NCBI GenBank assembly: GCA_964017235.1
Contig: OZ024931.1
Coordinates: 120,353,530 to 120,417,529, forward strand
Length of the DNA: 64,000 nucleotides
From: Sabellastarte sp. h YS-2021
Taxonomy: Eukaryota; Annelida; Polychaeta; Sabellida; Sabellidae
Direction of reading: 5' to 3'
This document shows positions 13,073-22,932 of the stretch, piece after piece; positions within the stretch are counted from its first letter, which is position 1, and each line of letters starts with the position of its first letter. The position numbers and the translations under genes are program-made. A model generated the notes under the pieces. It ran no database searches. It had not been told where the DNA came from and was given only the letters and a program-made list of their open reading frames with translations.

Positions 13073-13286
13073 TACCCCCTTACTACCAATTACCACCGGG
13101 TACCAATTATCGCCAGACAAAATTCAAATAGATATAACTTCACCAAAATAACATCCCAAGTCCAGCAAATAAGGTAAAACTATTTCCAAAGTGAATGGAA
13201 CAAATACACAACAAAAAGCTTTCAAAATATATAACCATTACTGAAATACAAACATTTTATTTTCTGGTGGCAATAATTGGTAGCAA

Positions 13287-15002
13287 CGGCAGGGCTAAAT
13301 ACCGCAAGGAGGGAAATACCGCAAGGAGACCGCAAGGAGATGGAAATACCGCAAGGAGATTTCCCAGCACTTTTTCACATGTTTTAAGATGTAATAATGA
13401 TATTTCCCAGCACTTTTTCACATGTTTTAAGATAATGATATTTCCCAGCACTTTTTCACATGTTTTAAGATAATGATATTTCCCAGCACTTTTTCACATG
13501 TTTTAAGATAATGATATTTCCCAGCACTTTTTCACTTGTTTTAAGATAATGATATTTCCCAGCACTTTTTCACTTGTTTTAACTTTTTCACTTGTTTTAA
13601 GATAATGATATTTCCCAGCACTTTTTCACTTGTTTTAAGATAATGATATTTCCCAGCACTTTTTCACTTGTTTTAACTTTTTCACTTGTTTTAAGATAAT
13701 GATATTTCCCAGCACTTTTTCACTTGTTTTAACTTTTTCACTTGTTTTAAGATAATGATATTTCCCAGCACTTTTTCACTTGTTTTAAGATAATGATATT
13801 TCCCAGCACTTTTTCACTTGTTTTAAGATAATGATATTTCCCAGCACTTTTTCACTTGTTTTAAGATGTAACAAACTTAGTTGGTATACTTAACAGAGTT
13901 CATGGCACTCTAAAACCTGCTTAGATGTGTACTGGTACTCAGTACTTATCTCTTGCTGCTTTTTCTGGTCATATTTCCATTAAGATATTGTGTGTTTTGT
14001 TGTTTGTTTTAAATTGGCATTATAGACATGGAACTTTCTCCCAAAATATAGAGATTGAATATTTATCCATCAACCAACCAACATAGTTAAATATGTAAGT
14101 ATGACTAAATTAAAAAGCTTATATAACTAGTTGCTGTTTGGTATTACTGTACTCACATTTTTGTTGTCCATATTAATAATGTGATATTTAATATGTTGAT
14201 GCTAGGCACAATTAAACAAAATAAAATAATTCATATATTATTATTTTGGAAAAGTGAAATAATACCCAAACATTTTTTTTTGGCATAATCCCCAAAGATA
14301 TTATTCTCATCCCAATTGCATAATTGTGTTTGATTGTTTATGCAATTCACAAGGGGGCCCTATTGAATAGCTAATTAGGTTAGGGTTTTAGAATTCTAAA
14401 CTCCAAATGATTATTAGTCTTTCACTGTGTTCTAATTCTTAAGTATTTTAATCTTTACAATAATGGTGTATTCTAACTGTGTTTTTTAATTTTGGTTTTT
14501 AAAAGTAAAACACAATTTTAAAGTTCTTTTCATGTTTACAGGATTTTAACATTGTTTTTTATAATGCACTTGTGTAGATTTTACTACTTTTTTGACATAC
14601 TTGTTCAACAATTATTTCTTCACTTTACCCTGTTTATAGTGGTAGTATGGAGTGAATTTAGTTAATTTAGTGTAGAACTTTATGTTTCTTACTTTTATTG
14701 CATTGTACTTGTAATTATTGTGTCTAAATTGTTTTGTTTTTAACAGTAGTATTTCAGTGAATTAGCTTAGGACATCTCCTGGCGGTATTTCCATCATTAA
14801 AAGATAAAATAGATCAAATAACTTTGCATGTCATATAGTTGTCATATAGTTACTTTGCAATTTGAATATAGTTGAATTAAAAATTTACACTGACAAAGTC
14901 CATTTCAAGCCATTAAAGTCCCATTTTAATCACCTTGCAGTATTTCCATCTCCTTGCGGTCTCCTTGCGGTATTTCCCTCCTTGCGGTATTTAGCCCGAC
15001 CC
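13287..15002. mobile_element. hAT-like non-autonomous element carrying a minisatellite
   Basis: The two ends match as inverted repeats over about 65 bases, nearly perfectly inside the outermost bases: GGGCTAAATACCGCAAGGAG near 13292, and its complement near 14975-14995. The ends are themselves built of AAATACCGCAAGGAG-type words. An identical 8-bp direct repeat, GGTAGCAA, flanks the element at 13279-13286 and 15003-15010. An 8-bp duplication is typical of hAT transposition. There is no transposase. The interior holds a 38-bp tandem array and AT-rich sequence. The hAT assignment is inference from duplication length. Confidence 0.75.
13347..13866. repeat. Minisatellite, 38-bp unit, about 12 copies
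   Basis: The unit is GATATTTCCCAGCACTTTTT followed by CACWTGTTTTAAGATAAT. Successive copies start 38 bases apart (for example 13403 and 13441). Several copies carry an extra partial unit (AACTTTTTCACTTGTTTT). Early units have CACATG and later ones CACTTG, which suggests spread of a variant along the array. There are no unique spacers, so it is not a CRISPR array. Confidence 0.95.
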
Positions 15003-15032
15003 GGTAGCAAGGCAGTAGTAGAGCCGAGGTAA

Positions 15033-15714
15033 CCACGTCTATAGTTGCGCAGGACAGTACGTATTGAACATCGATGTCTTACAAGTGTTTTCTATTTTTT
15101 GGGGAAGCATGAAAAAAAATTACTGATAGGGAAACGTGGAATGGCAGGCCGGGATTGCAGCAGTACTACTAGTATTCCAAGCAGAACACACACACACAGA
15201 AACCACACACGTTGGGCGATAAATCAATAATTTACAATAGTTGCGCTTATATACAGAAAACGCGCTAATAACCGTACTTTCCAATTTGTTTATGTGAAAT
15301 TCCTGATATACACATGATTTATATACAGTATTTTACCCACGTGTTTGAAATTTTATCTTTTTCTCCTTCCTTCTTCTTCCTCAAAAGGGAGTCAACTAAA
15401 CTGTCAAAAGAAGAGTACGGAGAAAATGGAAAAAATACCCTTCCTGTCGGGACTAACTGTGTGTGCGTGTAAAAAATGATCACAAGATTTTTTGAATTGA
15501 TAAAAGCAAGAATGATAAGAACTCCGTCTATTGTTTATTGATCCACACGGACCATGGGTGGGTGGGCGGAAGTTGAACAAATAGAATGTGCTTTTGGAAA
15601 ATAATACTTGTTAAAGCTATTTTATTCATATTATGGTGAATTGGGTAGCAAAATTACCTCTTACTAGTAAAAAGGAACATCACCAATGAACTTTACCCAC
15701 ATCAGAAGACAATT
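15033..15714. other. Spacer, nothing recognised
   Basis: No gene or repeat pair was recognised. A short CA-rich run (ACACACACACAGAAACCACACA) lies near 15188-15209. Confidence 0.5.
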
Positions 15715-17940
15715 CCCAGCAGGCACACGCCTTGAAATGTCGTTGATTTAGAGTTGAAAACAAGTCCTGACGTTGAAATGCACATTACCAACTACTAAAT
15801 CTAAGTTAGTTTTCTGACATGAAAAAGTAGTCATATTTTGTCCAGAAATCATGGTGATTTTTGGTTGAAAAACTGACACTGACACAATTTCAACACTATT
15901 TCAAAGCTGGATTTCTGACTGGAAAAAGTAGTGATACTTCATAAAAAATCACCACTAAATCAAGTTAGGTTTTTCGACATGAAATCTTAGTCATGTTATT
16001 GAACAGAAAACAGGTTGAATATTGGGAAATGAATGACTGGTTGATTGAAAATTCATATTCTAGAGGGTGATATAGTGATTAAGTCTAACTTTTTGAAAGA
16101 ACTATTATTGCAATTGTTTTTGAATTTGTAAGTATTTGTAAAGCAAAGACTAATTTTTAAAGATTATAAAGATGATAAAGATTATGTGTGCATGAACTTG
16201 TACATTTTTATCCATTCTCCTTATTAATTAATTGATGCATCCAAATATAATTTTTATAATTTATAATTATATTTTGATTAATACAATTCCCAATAATTAA
16301 AAAAAAAACATTTTGAAGTCAAACTTATCGTAAATATAAAAAAGATAAATTCAAACTTATTCATCAAAACTTAGTAATTAGAATTTGTTTCTCAAAATTC
16401 TCCCATACACAAAGAACTAGTTTTCAGTTTGCAAGTTTACACTGAAAACTTCTCTATACAGAGAACCTAAGCTATAACATTTTATCACACAACAGTAAGG
16501 TTGGGGGGTTCCTGGTTTTTCTTATCTGTACCCTGCTACACAGAACACTGGACCTGTGACTAAAGTAATTAGATAACACAGCAGGGGTGGAGGTGGGGGT
16601 TTACCATTGCTCAATTGAATGCATGGTGTTTACTTCTTTGAGTCTGTTTTTTGTGGTCAGCACTGACAACTAATTAAGGTGGGGAGTAATGGGGAGTTCT
16701 AATAATGTGGCTATTCTTGTGTTTTTTTCTCAGTTTATATGCCAAAGTTGTATGAGACACAAGCATCTGAACTGAGCATTGTGGCTTTGCTACATGATTA
16801 TAGCTTCTTTATAATTACAATTTAATTATAGCCAACTTAATAAAACATTTAACAGAAACTGATTGGATAAAATGCTGAAGATATAAATAATGTCACAATT
16901 GTTTCTTTTTTACAAAGAAAAAAAATGTCTTAAAATTTTACACAAAGAATTTCAATTGAAGACATTGAATAATACTGGTCCTATTAAAAACATAAAAATG
17001 GATATCTAGTTGGATAATATGGATTTACATATCTTGAGCAATTATAATTATATTTGATGCAAAATTATGTATCATTACAATGTCATCAGAAATAGAATAT
17101 TGAATATACAATGATTCATGAATACATGCCATCTTGGAAAGAATTAATTACTTTGAGTTGTATCCGAAGTGTAAAATATGCATATGGATAGTTATTGTAT
17201 AATATTATTAAGAAGCTATAATTATGACACACAAGCTATAATGATTCAAATAAAGAAGACAATGTAAATAACCTGATTTTACCCATTCAACTCAACCCTA
17301 TTTCATACATTGGATTCAAACAAAACCTGTTTGCAAAATCTACATGTATTTCAACCAGAATTCACACATAAATACAACCAGATTTCAACAGTTGGTTTCA
17401 ACATGATTTCACTAGTTGGATCCAACCAAAAACGGTTTGCAAAATCTACATGTATTTCAACCTGATTTCACCCATTGAATTCAACCAGATTTCAACAGTT
17501 GGTTTCAACATGATTTCACCGGTTGGATCCAACCAAAAACGGTTTGCAAAATCTACACGTATTTCAACCTGATTTCACCCATTGAATTCAACCAGATTTC
17601 AACAGTTGGTTTCAACATGATTTCACCGGTTGGATCCAACTAAAAACAGTTTGCAAAATCTACACGTATTTCAACCTGATTTCACCCATTGAATTCAACC
17701 AGATTTCAACAGTTGGTTTCAACATGATTTCACCGGTTGGATCCAACTAAAAACGGTTTGCAAAATCTACACGTATTTCAACCTGATTTCACCCATTGAA
17801 TTCAACCAAATTTCAACAGTTGGTTTCAACATGATTTCACCGGTTGGATCCAACTAAAAACGGTTTGCAAAATCTACACGTATTTCAACCAGATTTCACC
17901 GTTGGATTCAACCTGATTTCAAAGTTGCGTGCCTGCTGGG
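15715..17940. mobile_element. CCCAG-ended non-autonomous element 1 (2226 bp)
   Basis: The left end is CCCAGCAGGCACACG and the right end, on the other strand, is CCCAGCAGGCACGCA. The 2-bp duplication TT lies directly outside both ends (15713-15714 and 17941-17942). No coding region is present. The body is dominated by TTGAAATC/GATTTCAAC-type words and includes a 107-bp tandem array near its right end. The perfect palindrome GGTTGGATCCAACC recurs in the array. The superfamily is not assigned. Elements at 22933-25163 and 28635-29217 share the ends and duplication length. Confidence 0.8.
17330..17905. repeat. Tandem array, 107-bp unit, about 5 copies
   Basis: The word TTTGCAAAATCTACAYGTAT recurs at about 17331, 17436, 17543, 17650, 17757 and 17864, a period of 105-107 bases. 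Each unit holds several GATTTCAAC/GTTGGATCCAAC words. Units differ by only a few bases, so the array expanded recently or is homogenised. Confidence 0.95.
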
Positions 17941-18152
17941 TTTGCTTTTCTAAAAGCCTTCTTTAACATAAAAATTTACTCTATCCCTTATTATCACTCA
18001 ACACCCATTTTGGCTGGAACAATACATCAACAATGCTAGTCTTGCTTGTCCTTACAACATCATTTCTTTATAATGTCACATCAACAGAAAAGTACACATG
18101 TGCTGCTGGTCACACAACACATATGGGAACCAGAACTGGATTATAGTACCCC

Positions 18153-19928
18153 ATGTGCACTCTTGGCAATCTTAGTCAGATAAAGAAATACACTTCATAT
18201 GATGTAAGCCAATCTTCACTGTGGTTCTTGTCACTGATTCTGTTAGCCAATGCAAATGATGTACAGCTAAATCCAGGCCCAGAACCAACTCACTCAGAAT
18301 CCAACTATGTATGTGGGACATGCTCCATCCCTGTTACCTGGGACGACAAGGGGCTTGCATGCGACAGCTGCAACCAATGGTTTCATATTCATTGCCAAAA
18401 CATCAAAGATAAAACCTATGAATATCTGGGCACAAGTAATGTTTCCTGGCACTGTATCAGATGCAATGCTCCAAACTATAGCACAGTCGTCTTTGATCTG
18501 TACAGCACTGGCTTTGTAAGCAAAAACCCCTTCTCAACTCTTCTAGATGAATCTCAGGCGGGATTATCAGAGTTAAATATGCTGAGCCCAACCTCTATCA
18601 CATCGGAACACACACCTGTACACACTTCCTCCCCACGGAAGAAGCTGTTTAAAAATGGAGGAATTAGACGACCGCTGCGCATAGTAAATATGAACTGCCA
18701 ATCTCTTAAAAACAAACACCCCCAGTTTGTAAATTTCATTGAGAGCATACAACCTGACATAATTGTCGGCACAGAATCGTGGTTGAATTCGTCCATTAAA
18801 GACAATGAATGTTTTCCCTCAAACTTTAATGTTTACAGAAAAGACAGAAACGACAGAGGTGGTGGGGTATTCATTGCAATTAGAAACACACTTATATCGT
18901 CTCATGCCAGTGAACTGGACACTAACTGCGAGATTATTTGGGTGAAATTGGAAATCACTGGCTCACAAACATTGTATTTGTGCTCTTATTATCATCCACA
19001 CACAAATGATGCTGAAAGCTTCCAGCAGTTTGAGTTATCCCTTTGCAAAGCGCAAGCCATCAGAAATCCACATGTTATCATTGGTGGAGACTTCAATCTG
19101 CCAGGCTGGGATTGGTCTAAACAGACATTGAAGGAAAACGTTTATCATCTAGACATTCATACAAAATTTGCAGAAGTGTTTAATGAAAACTTTCTTGTAC
19201 AAATTGTGACAGATCCAACAAGAGGGAATAACACTTTAGATCTGATCTTAACAAACAATGAAACATTGGTCAACAGAGTCGAAATCGTACCAGGCATTTC
19301 GGATCATGATGCTGTGTTTGCAGAGATAGATATCAGCCCCAAGACGAACATTCAGAAACCAAGGCGAATCCCACTATTCAAGAAAACAGACTGGCTGGGT
19401 ATGCGCCAACACTGTGATAATGTTTCTAAAAGAGTTATAGAGAAATTTCACAACTGTGACGCTGAACAACTATGGTTAACATTTTCAAAGGGAATCGAGG
19501 AGGGCGTAGAGCTCTTTGTTCCTCATAAGGTAGCCAGAAGTAAAGATAGCCAACCATGGATCACCATTGAAATAAAAAGACTCATGCGTAAGAGGGACCG
19601 ACTACATAAAGCAAAAATGAAGTCTGGCAACAAAGATACGCACAAGGCTTTTAAAGATTTGAAGCATAGAATACAAAAAGAAATTAGAAGATCCTATTGG
19701 GCATATGTAGAAAGTATCATAACACCAGATGAAACATCCAATGAATACACAGGTATGAAGAAATTCTGGTCCTTTATAAAACACAAGAAATCTGATAACA
19801 TTGGAATATCACCCTTAAAAGTGGGAGGCAAACTGGCCTCATCTGCCTTCGATAAAGCTACAGCGTTGAATGAGCAATTTCAATCTGTCTTTTCTAAGAA
19901 ACGCCCACTTACACTCAATCAGCAGTAA
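18153..19928 (+). CDS. LINE N-terminal part: 2A-like peptide, PHD finger, endonuclease
   Basis: The 591-residue frame is the front of the LINE polyprotein. Residues 22-35 are hydrophobic and lead into DVQLNPGP at 36-43, matching the 2A ribosome-skipping pattern D-V/I-E-x-N-P-G-P except for Q in place of E. A PHD-type finger follows, with C54, C57, C70, C73, H78, C81, C101 and C104. The endonuclease-exonuclease-phosphatase fold spans about 174-395, with NCQS, TESW, GGDFNLPGW and SDHDAVF motifs that carry the usual catalytic Asn, Glu, Asp and His residues. It nicks target DNA to prime reverse transcription. The tail (400-591) leads toward the RT domain. A frame change near 19925 cuts it from the RT, which continues in the next frame. 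The start chosen is the first ATG before the hydrophobic segment; an upstream start is possible. Confidence 0.85.
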   Translation: MCTLGNLSQIKKYTSYDVSQSSLWFLSLILLANANDVQLNPGPEPTHSESNYVCGTCSIPVTWDDKGLACDSCNQWFHIHCQNIKDKTYEYLGTSNVSWHCIRCNAPNYSTVVFDLYSTGFVSKNPFSTLLDESQAGLSELNMLSPTSITSEHTPVHTSSPRKKLFKNGGIRRPLRIVNMNCQSLKNKHPQFVNFIESIQPDIIVGTESWLNSSIKDNECFPSNFNVYRKDRNDRGGGVFIAIRNTLISSHASELDTNCEIIWVKLEITGSQTLYLCSYYHPHTNDAESFQQFELSLCKAQAIRNPHVIIGGDFNLPGWDWSKQTLKENVYHLDIHTKFAEVFNENFLVQIVTDPTRGNNTLDLILTNNETLVNRVEIVPGISDHDAVFAEIDISPKTNIQKPRRIPLFKKTDWLGMRQHCDNVSKRVIEKFHNCDAEQLWLTFSKGIEEGVELFVPHKVARSKDSQPWITIEIKRLMRKRDRLHKAKMKSGNKDTHKAFKDLKHRIQKEIRRSYWAYVESIITPDETSNEYTGMKKFWSFIKHKKSDNIGISPLKVGGKLASSAFDKATALNEQFQSVFSKKRPLTLNQQ

Positions 19929-19930
19929 AA

Positions 19931-20947
19931 GTGTTGATGAACAACAACCTCGATAAATGTCCATATTCTACCATATCCACCATTAAAATCAATACTGATG
20001 GAGTTATCAAACTTTTGCAAAAACTAAAGCCTAATAAAGCAGCAGGGCCAGACAAAATGAAGCCCTTTGTGATGAGAGAAACAGCAGAAAACATAGCTCC
20101 TGGACTGGCTGCTATGTTCAGGAAGTCTCTTGAGACTGGGATAGTACCAGAGGACTGGAGAACGGCACATGTGACACCTATCTACATGAAAGGTCAAAGG
20201 TACATTCCAGCAAACTATAGACCAGTCTCACTAACTTGTATTAGCAGTAAACTCATGGAGCACATAGTAGTTAGCAGTATAATGGGTCATGCTGATGCTA
20301 ATGAGATACTGTACCCTCTACAACATGGCTTCCATACTTCAATGTCGTGTGAGTCTCAACTGCTCTGTTTCACTGATGATATCTCCAAAAACCTACAGCG
20401 TGGTAAACAAACTGACGTATTAGTGATGGATTTCTCAAAAGCTTTTGATAAAGTTGATCACAACTTACTATGCCTTAAACTCAGTACCTATGGTATCAGG
20501 GGTGAAATAAACAGCTGGATCAGTAACTTTCTTTCTGGTCGTAAGCAGTGTGTAGTTGTTGAGGGTGAGCAGTCCATGTTTGTGCCAGTTGAATCCGGTG
20601 TCCCACAAGGGTCAGTCCTAGGACCATGCCTGTTCTTGTTCTACATCAACGACATCCCATATGGTCTAAAATCTACATGTAGGCTCTTTGCAGATGGCAC
20701 AATAGTATATCTGACTGTGAAATCCAATTCAGACGCTGAAGAACTCCAAGATGACTTGAACAAACTTGCTCAATGGGAGAAAAAATGGAGTATGGAATTT
20801 CATCCAGATAAATGCAATGTATTGTCCATAACCAGAAATAAAACTCCAGTTGTCTATGACTACAGGCTGCATGGACACACACTACAGCACGTCTCAAGTG
20901 CCAAATATTTAGGTGTCACGTTTAACAGCAAATTGACATGGGGGTGA
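19931..20947 (+). CDS. LINE reverse transcriptase domain (inactive)
   Basis: These 338 codons continue the LINE in a different frame from the endonuclease part. Typical non-LTR RT motifs appear in order: KPNKAAGPD, ANYRPVSLTCISSKLME, QHGF, VLVMDFSKAFDKVDH, GVPQGSVLGPCLF, then LFADGTIVY, and HPDKCNVL with SSAKYLGVTF. In active enzymes the sixth of these is F/YADD. Here the second Asp of the metal-binding pair is Gly, which should abolish polymerase activity. The ATG at the start is not a true start, because the domain belongs to a longer polyprotein. A one-base gain near 20945 ends the frame just after the thumb region. Confidence 0.85.
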   Translation: MLMNNNLDKCPYSTISTIKINTDGVIKLLQKLKPNKAAGPDKMKPFVMRETAENIAPGLAAMFRKSLETGIVPEDWRTAHVTPIYMKGQRYIPANYRPVSLTCISSKLMEHIVVSSIMGHADANEILYPLQHGFHTSMSCESQLLCFTDDISKNLQRGKQTDVLVMDFSKAFDKVDHNLLCLKLSTYGIRGEINSWISNFLSGRKQCVVVEGEQSMFVPVESGVPQGSVLGPCLFLFYINDIPYGLKSTCRLFADGTIVYLTVKSNSDAEELQDDLNKLAQWEKKWSMEFHPDKCNVLSITRNKTPVVYDYRLHGHTLQHVSSAKYLGVTFNSKLTWG

Positions 20948-21072
20948 ACATATAGACAATATGACTCAGAAAGCAAATAAAACTTTGGGATTCTTAAGGC
21001 GCAATGTACAAGTCAGCAACCCGCAGCTAAAACAACAAGCTTACAGAACTTTGGTCAGACCAGTTGTAGAAT

Positions 21073-21519
21073 ATGCATGCCCAGTATGGGACCCTTATAC
21101 CAAAACCCAGATTCGTCAAAATTGAAATGGTCCAAAGAAGAGCTGCCCGTTATGTTAAAAATAGATACCATAACACATCCAGTGTCTCAGAAATGATCCA
21201 ACAAATGAACTGGCGCAGTCTGCATGACAGGAGGAGGGATAACCGACTTTGCATGTTGTATAAAGTGTACCATCAACTGATCGCAGTACCTGCAAATGAC
21301 CTCATCTTAAAGACACGAGTGTCAGCGTACACACATGATGTTGCCTTCTTTACCCTACCTACCACAGCCAGTTACAGGAAATATGCATTCTTCCCACGTA
21401 CAATATGTGAATGGAACTGTTTACCAGCTGCACTTGTTCACTGTACAAGTATTGGCAATTTCCGCACTGGGATTGGGATGTTGGATTACAGCACCATCCC
21501 ACGTATGCCAGTTTTCTAA
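21073..21519 (+). CDS. LINE C-terminal region (fragment)
   Basis: This frame holds EMVQRRAARYVKNRY and QMNWRSLHDRRRDNRL, the conserved C-terminal signature of CR1/Jockey-group LINEs, in which arginine-rich residues follow the RT thumb. Upstream, between 20948 and 21115, the polyprotein continues in another frame with FLRRNVQV and VEYACPVWDP. This open frame is therefore the last piece of the broken polyprotein and not a gene. The stop at 21519 is probably the natural end, because the 3' UTR and the ATCAAG tail follow within 170 bases. Confidence 0.75.
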   Translation: MHAQYGTLIPKPRFVKIEMVQRRAARYVKNRYHNTSSVSEMIQQMNWRSLHDRRRDNRLCMLYKVYHQLIAVPANDLILKTRVSAYTHDVAFFTLPTTASYRKYAFFPRTICEWNCLPAALVHCTSIGNFRTGIGMLDYSTIPRMPVF

Positions 21520-21686
21520 CCTACCAACATCCACTCATTGTAAATATGTAAATAATGAAGTTGATACATTTCACCAAGTGAAATTTTTCACCTATTACTG
21601 CACACTATTTGTTCAACACCGTTCCTCTTGTCAAGTCTTCTACCCAAAGAAGTTGGACAGTATCAGGAAGATCAAGATCAAGATCA

Positions 21687-22599
21687 TGGTCATCTGTAAT
21701 GAGGCACAATTACAATAAGACTGGCCATATATACAATGACAAATGCCTAATACAATTAACTCTGTGTTAAACTCTGTGGAACCATTGGTATGTATCGGTT
21801 CTGTACCAGTTCAGAACAGACTCAGAGGTAAAATGGTATGCTGAACCTGTGTTGGAACAGGTTTACTAAATATTGGGGAATCTAGGTTAGAAAGTTCTTT
21901 AAAAACTTCAGGTATGTATTTTAAGAATGACACATACCTAAAGTTTGTCATTTTATATATGCCCAGTCTGCCCTTTAGCAGGAAGTATTTTATTTGTATT
22001 TTTACTATGAGTGCTCCTTCAATTACTGCTAGTCAGACTGACTTCTGTTGTGCCACATTGCGAGCCACCATCAACCCTTAACCCCTAAGTGGCTGTGACA
22101 CACCCATCCCTATAATAAGGATCTATATAAGATGAGACATGTCACACGTCACCTATCTGATCATTTTCACTAAGTGTCAAATGCACCAGGTCGTAAAGCA
22201 AGCAAGCAACAGAATACAGGAAAGAATTTATGGACATAATGCATCAATTCAAAAGGATAGACAGTTAACACCATTACCACTTCATTTCAAGAATGATGGG
22301 CACAACAGACACATGTAGTTCTCAGTAATAGAATGATGTACACCAATAATTGAGTCGACCAATACTGCTAGGCACAGTTTTACCTAAGTTCTATTGGATG
22401 ATCTAAATTACACACTCTAGCCCCATTAGGCATCAACAAATTTTTGTGACTCTTAATGGATATTATCTGGATTATCTAGCACTCAATAATCCCCCTCTTC
22501 TCCCTTCCAATTTTTAATGTCATTTCATAGACAGTTCTTGCAAGCTGAGCACTTTGGCATGGTTGAGAGTTCATTCCCAATCCAACCATTGTGGTGTTC
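21687..22599. other. Spacer, nothing recognised
   Basis: No coding region or repeat pair is supported here. Confidence 0.5.
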
Positions 22600-22932
22600 A
22601 CTGTTGATCTGGCTCTGAAATAGGGCTGGCTGGTACACTAGGGGTTCCATCTGAAGTAGACAGCTGTGGAATGTCATATGTGGGTGTTTGTGGTTTCTGT
22701 GTTATCACATTGAGACGTATTTCTTGTTGTAAAAGGTGGAGGCACATCCAATGGTAGTCCAAGGAGAGCTGTTAGCTGATCTGTGTGATCTGTGTGGTAA
22801 CCACCAAGTTAGTCCCTTTCTTGTGAAAAAAAATCCACACAGACATTCTGAAATGGGTAGTCTGGTGGGTGGGTAGTATGTGCAGGCCATTCGGATTTGA
22901 TGGTGCTGCAATGGCTACACTGGAATCAACAG

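Larger units (their letters stand above)
13077..15032 (+). mobile_element. Small MITE, copy B, split by a 1.7-kb insertion
   Basis: Copy B of the TACCAATTAT family starts with CTACCAATTACCACCGGG and GGTACCAATTATCGCCAG and runs parallel to copy A as far as TGGTGGCAATAATTGGTAGC. It is then interrupted at 13287-15002 and resumes with GGTAGCAAGGCAGTAGTAGA and GAGGTAACC. The comparison with copy A gives an independent view of the empty site. Confidence 0.65.
17941..21686 (+). mobile_element. CR1-like non-LTR retrotransposon (LINE), nearly full length, broken
   Basis: This plus-strand LINE encodes, in order, a 2A-like peptide, a PHD finger, an apurinic-type endonuclease, a reverse transcriptase and a C-terminal region. 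It ends in an ATCAAG tandem tail at about 21669-21686, as CR1-group elements often do. Its coding region is interrupted by three frame changes, near 19925, 20945 and 21118, and the RT active site reads FADG instead of FADD. It therefore cannot move by itself. The 5' border is uncertain. It begins next to the end of the CCCAG element, and no target duplication was found. Confidence 0.85.

Noticed and set aside
13347-13866. Regular repeats that could look like a CRISPR array
   Set aside because: There are no unique spacers, the units abut directly, and the setting is eukaryotic; it is a minisatellite inside a transposon.
22545-22605. tRNA-like words (GAGCACTTTGGCATGG, GAGAGTTCATTCCC)
   Set aside because: No acceptor or anticodon arm pairing could be made, and the stretch lies in the tail of the Gypsy-type fossil.
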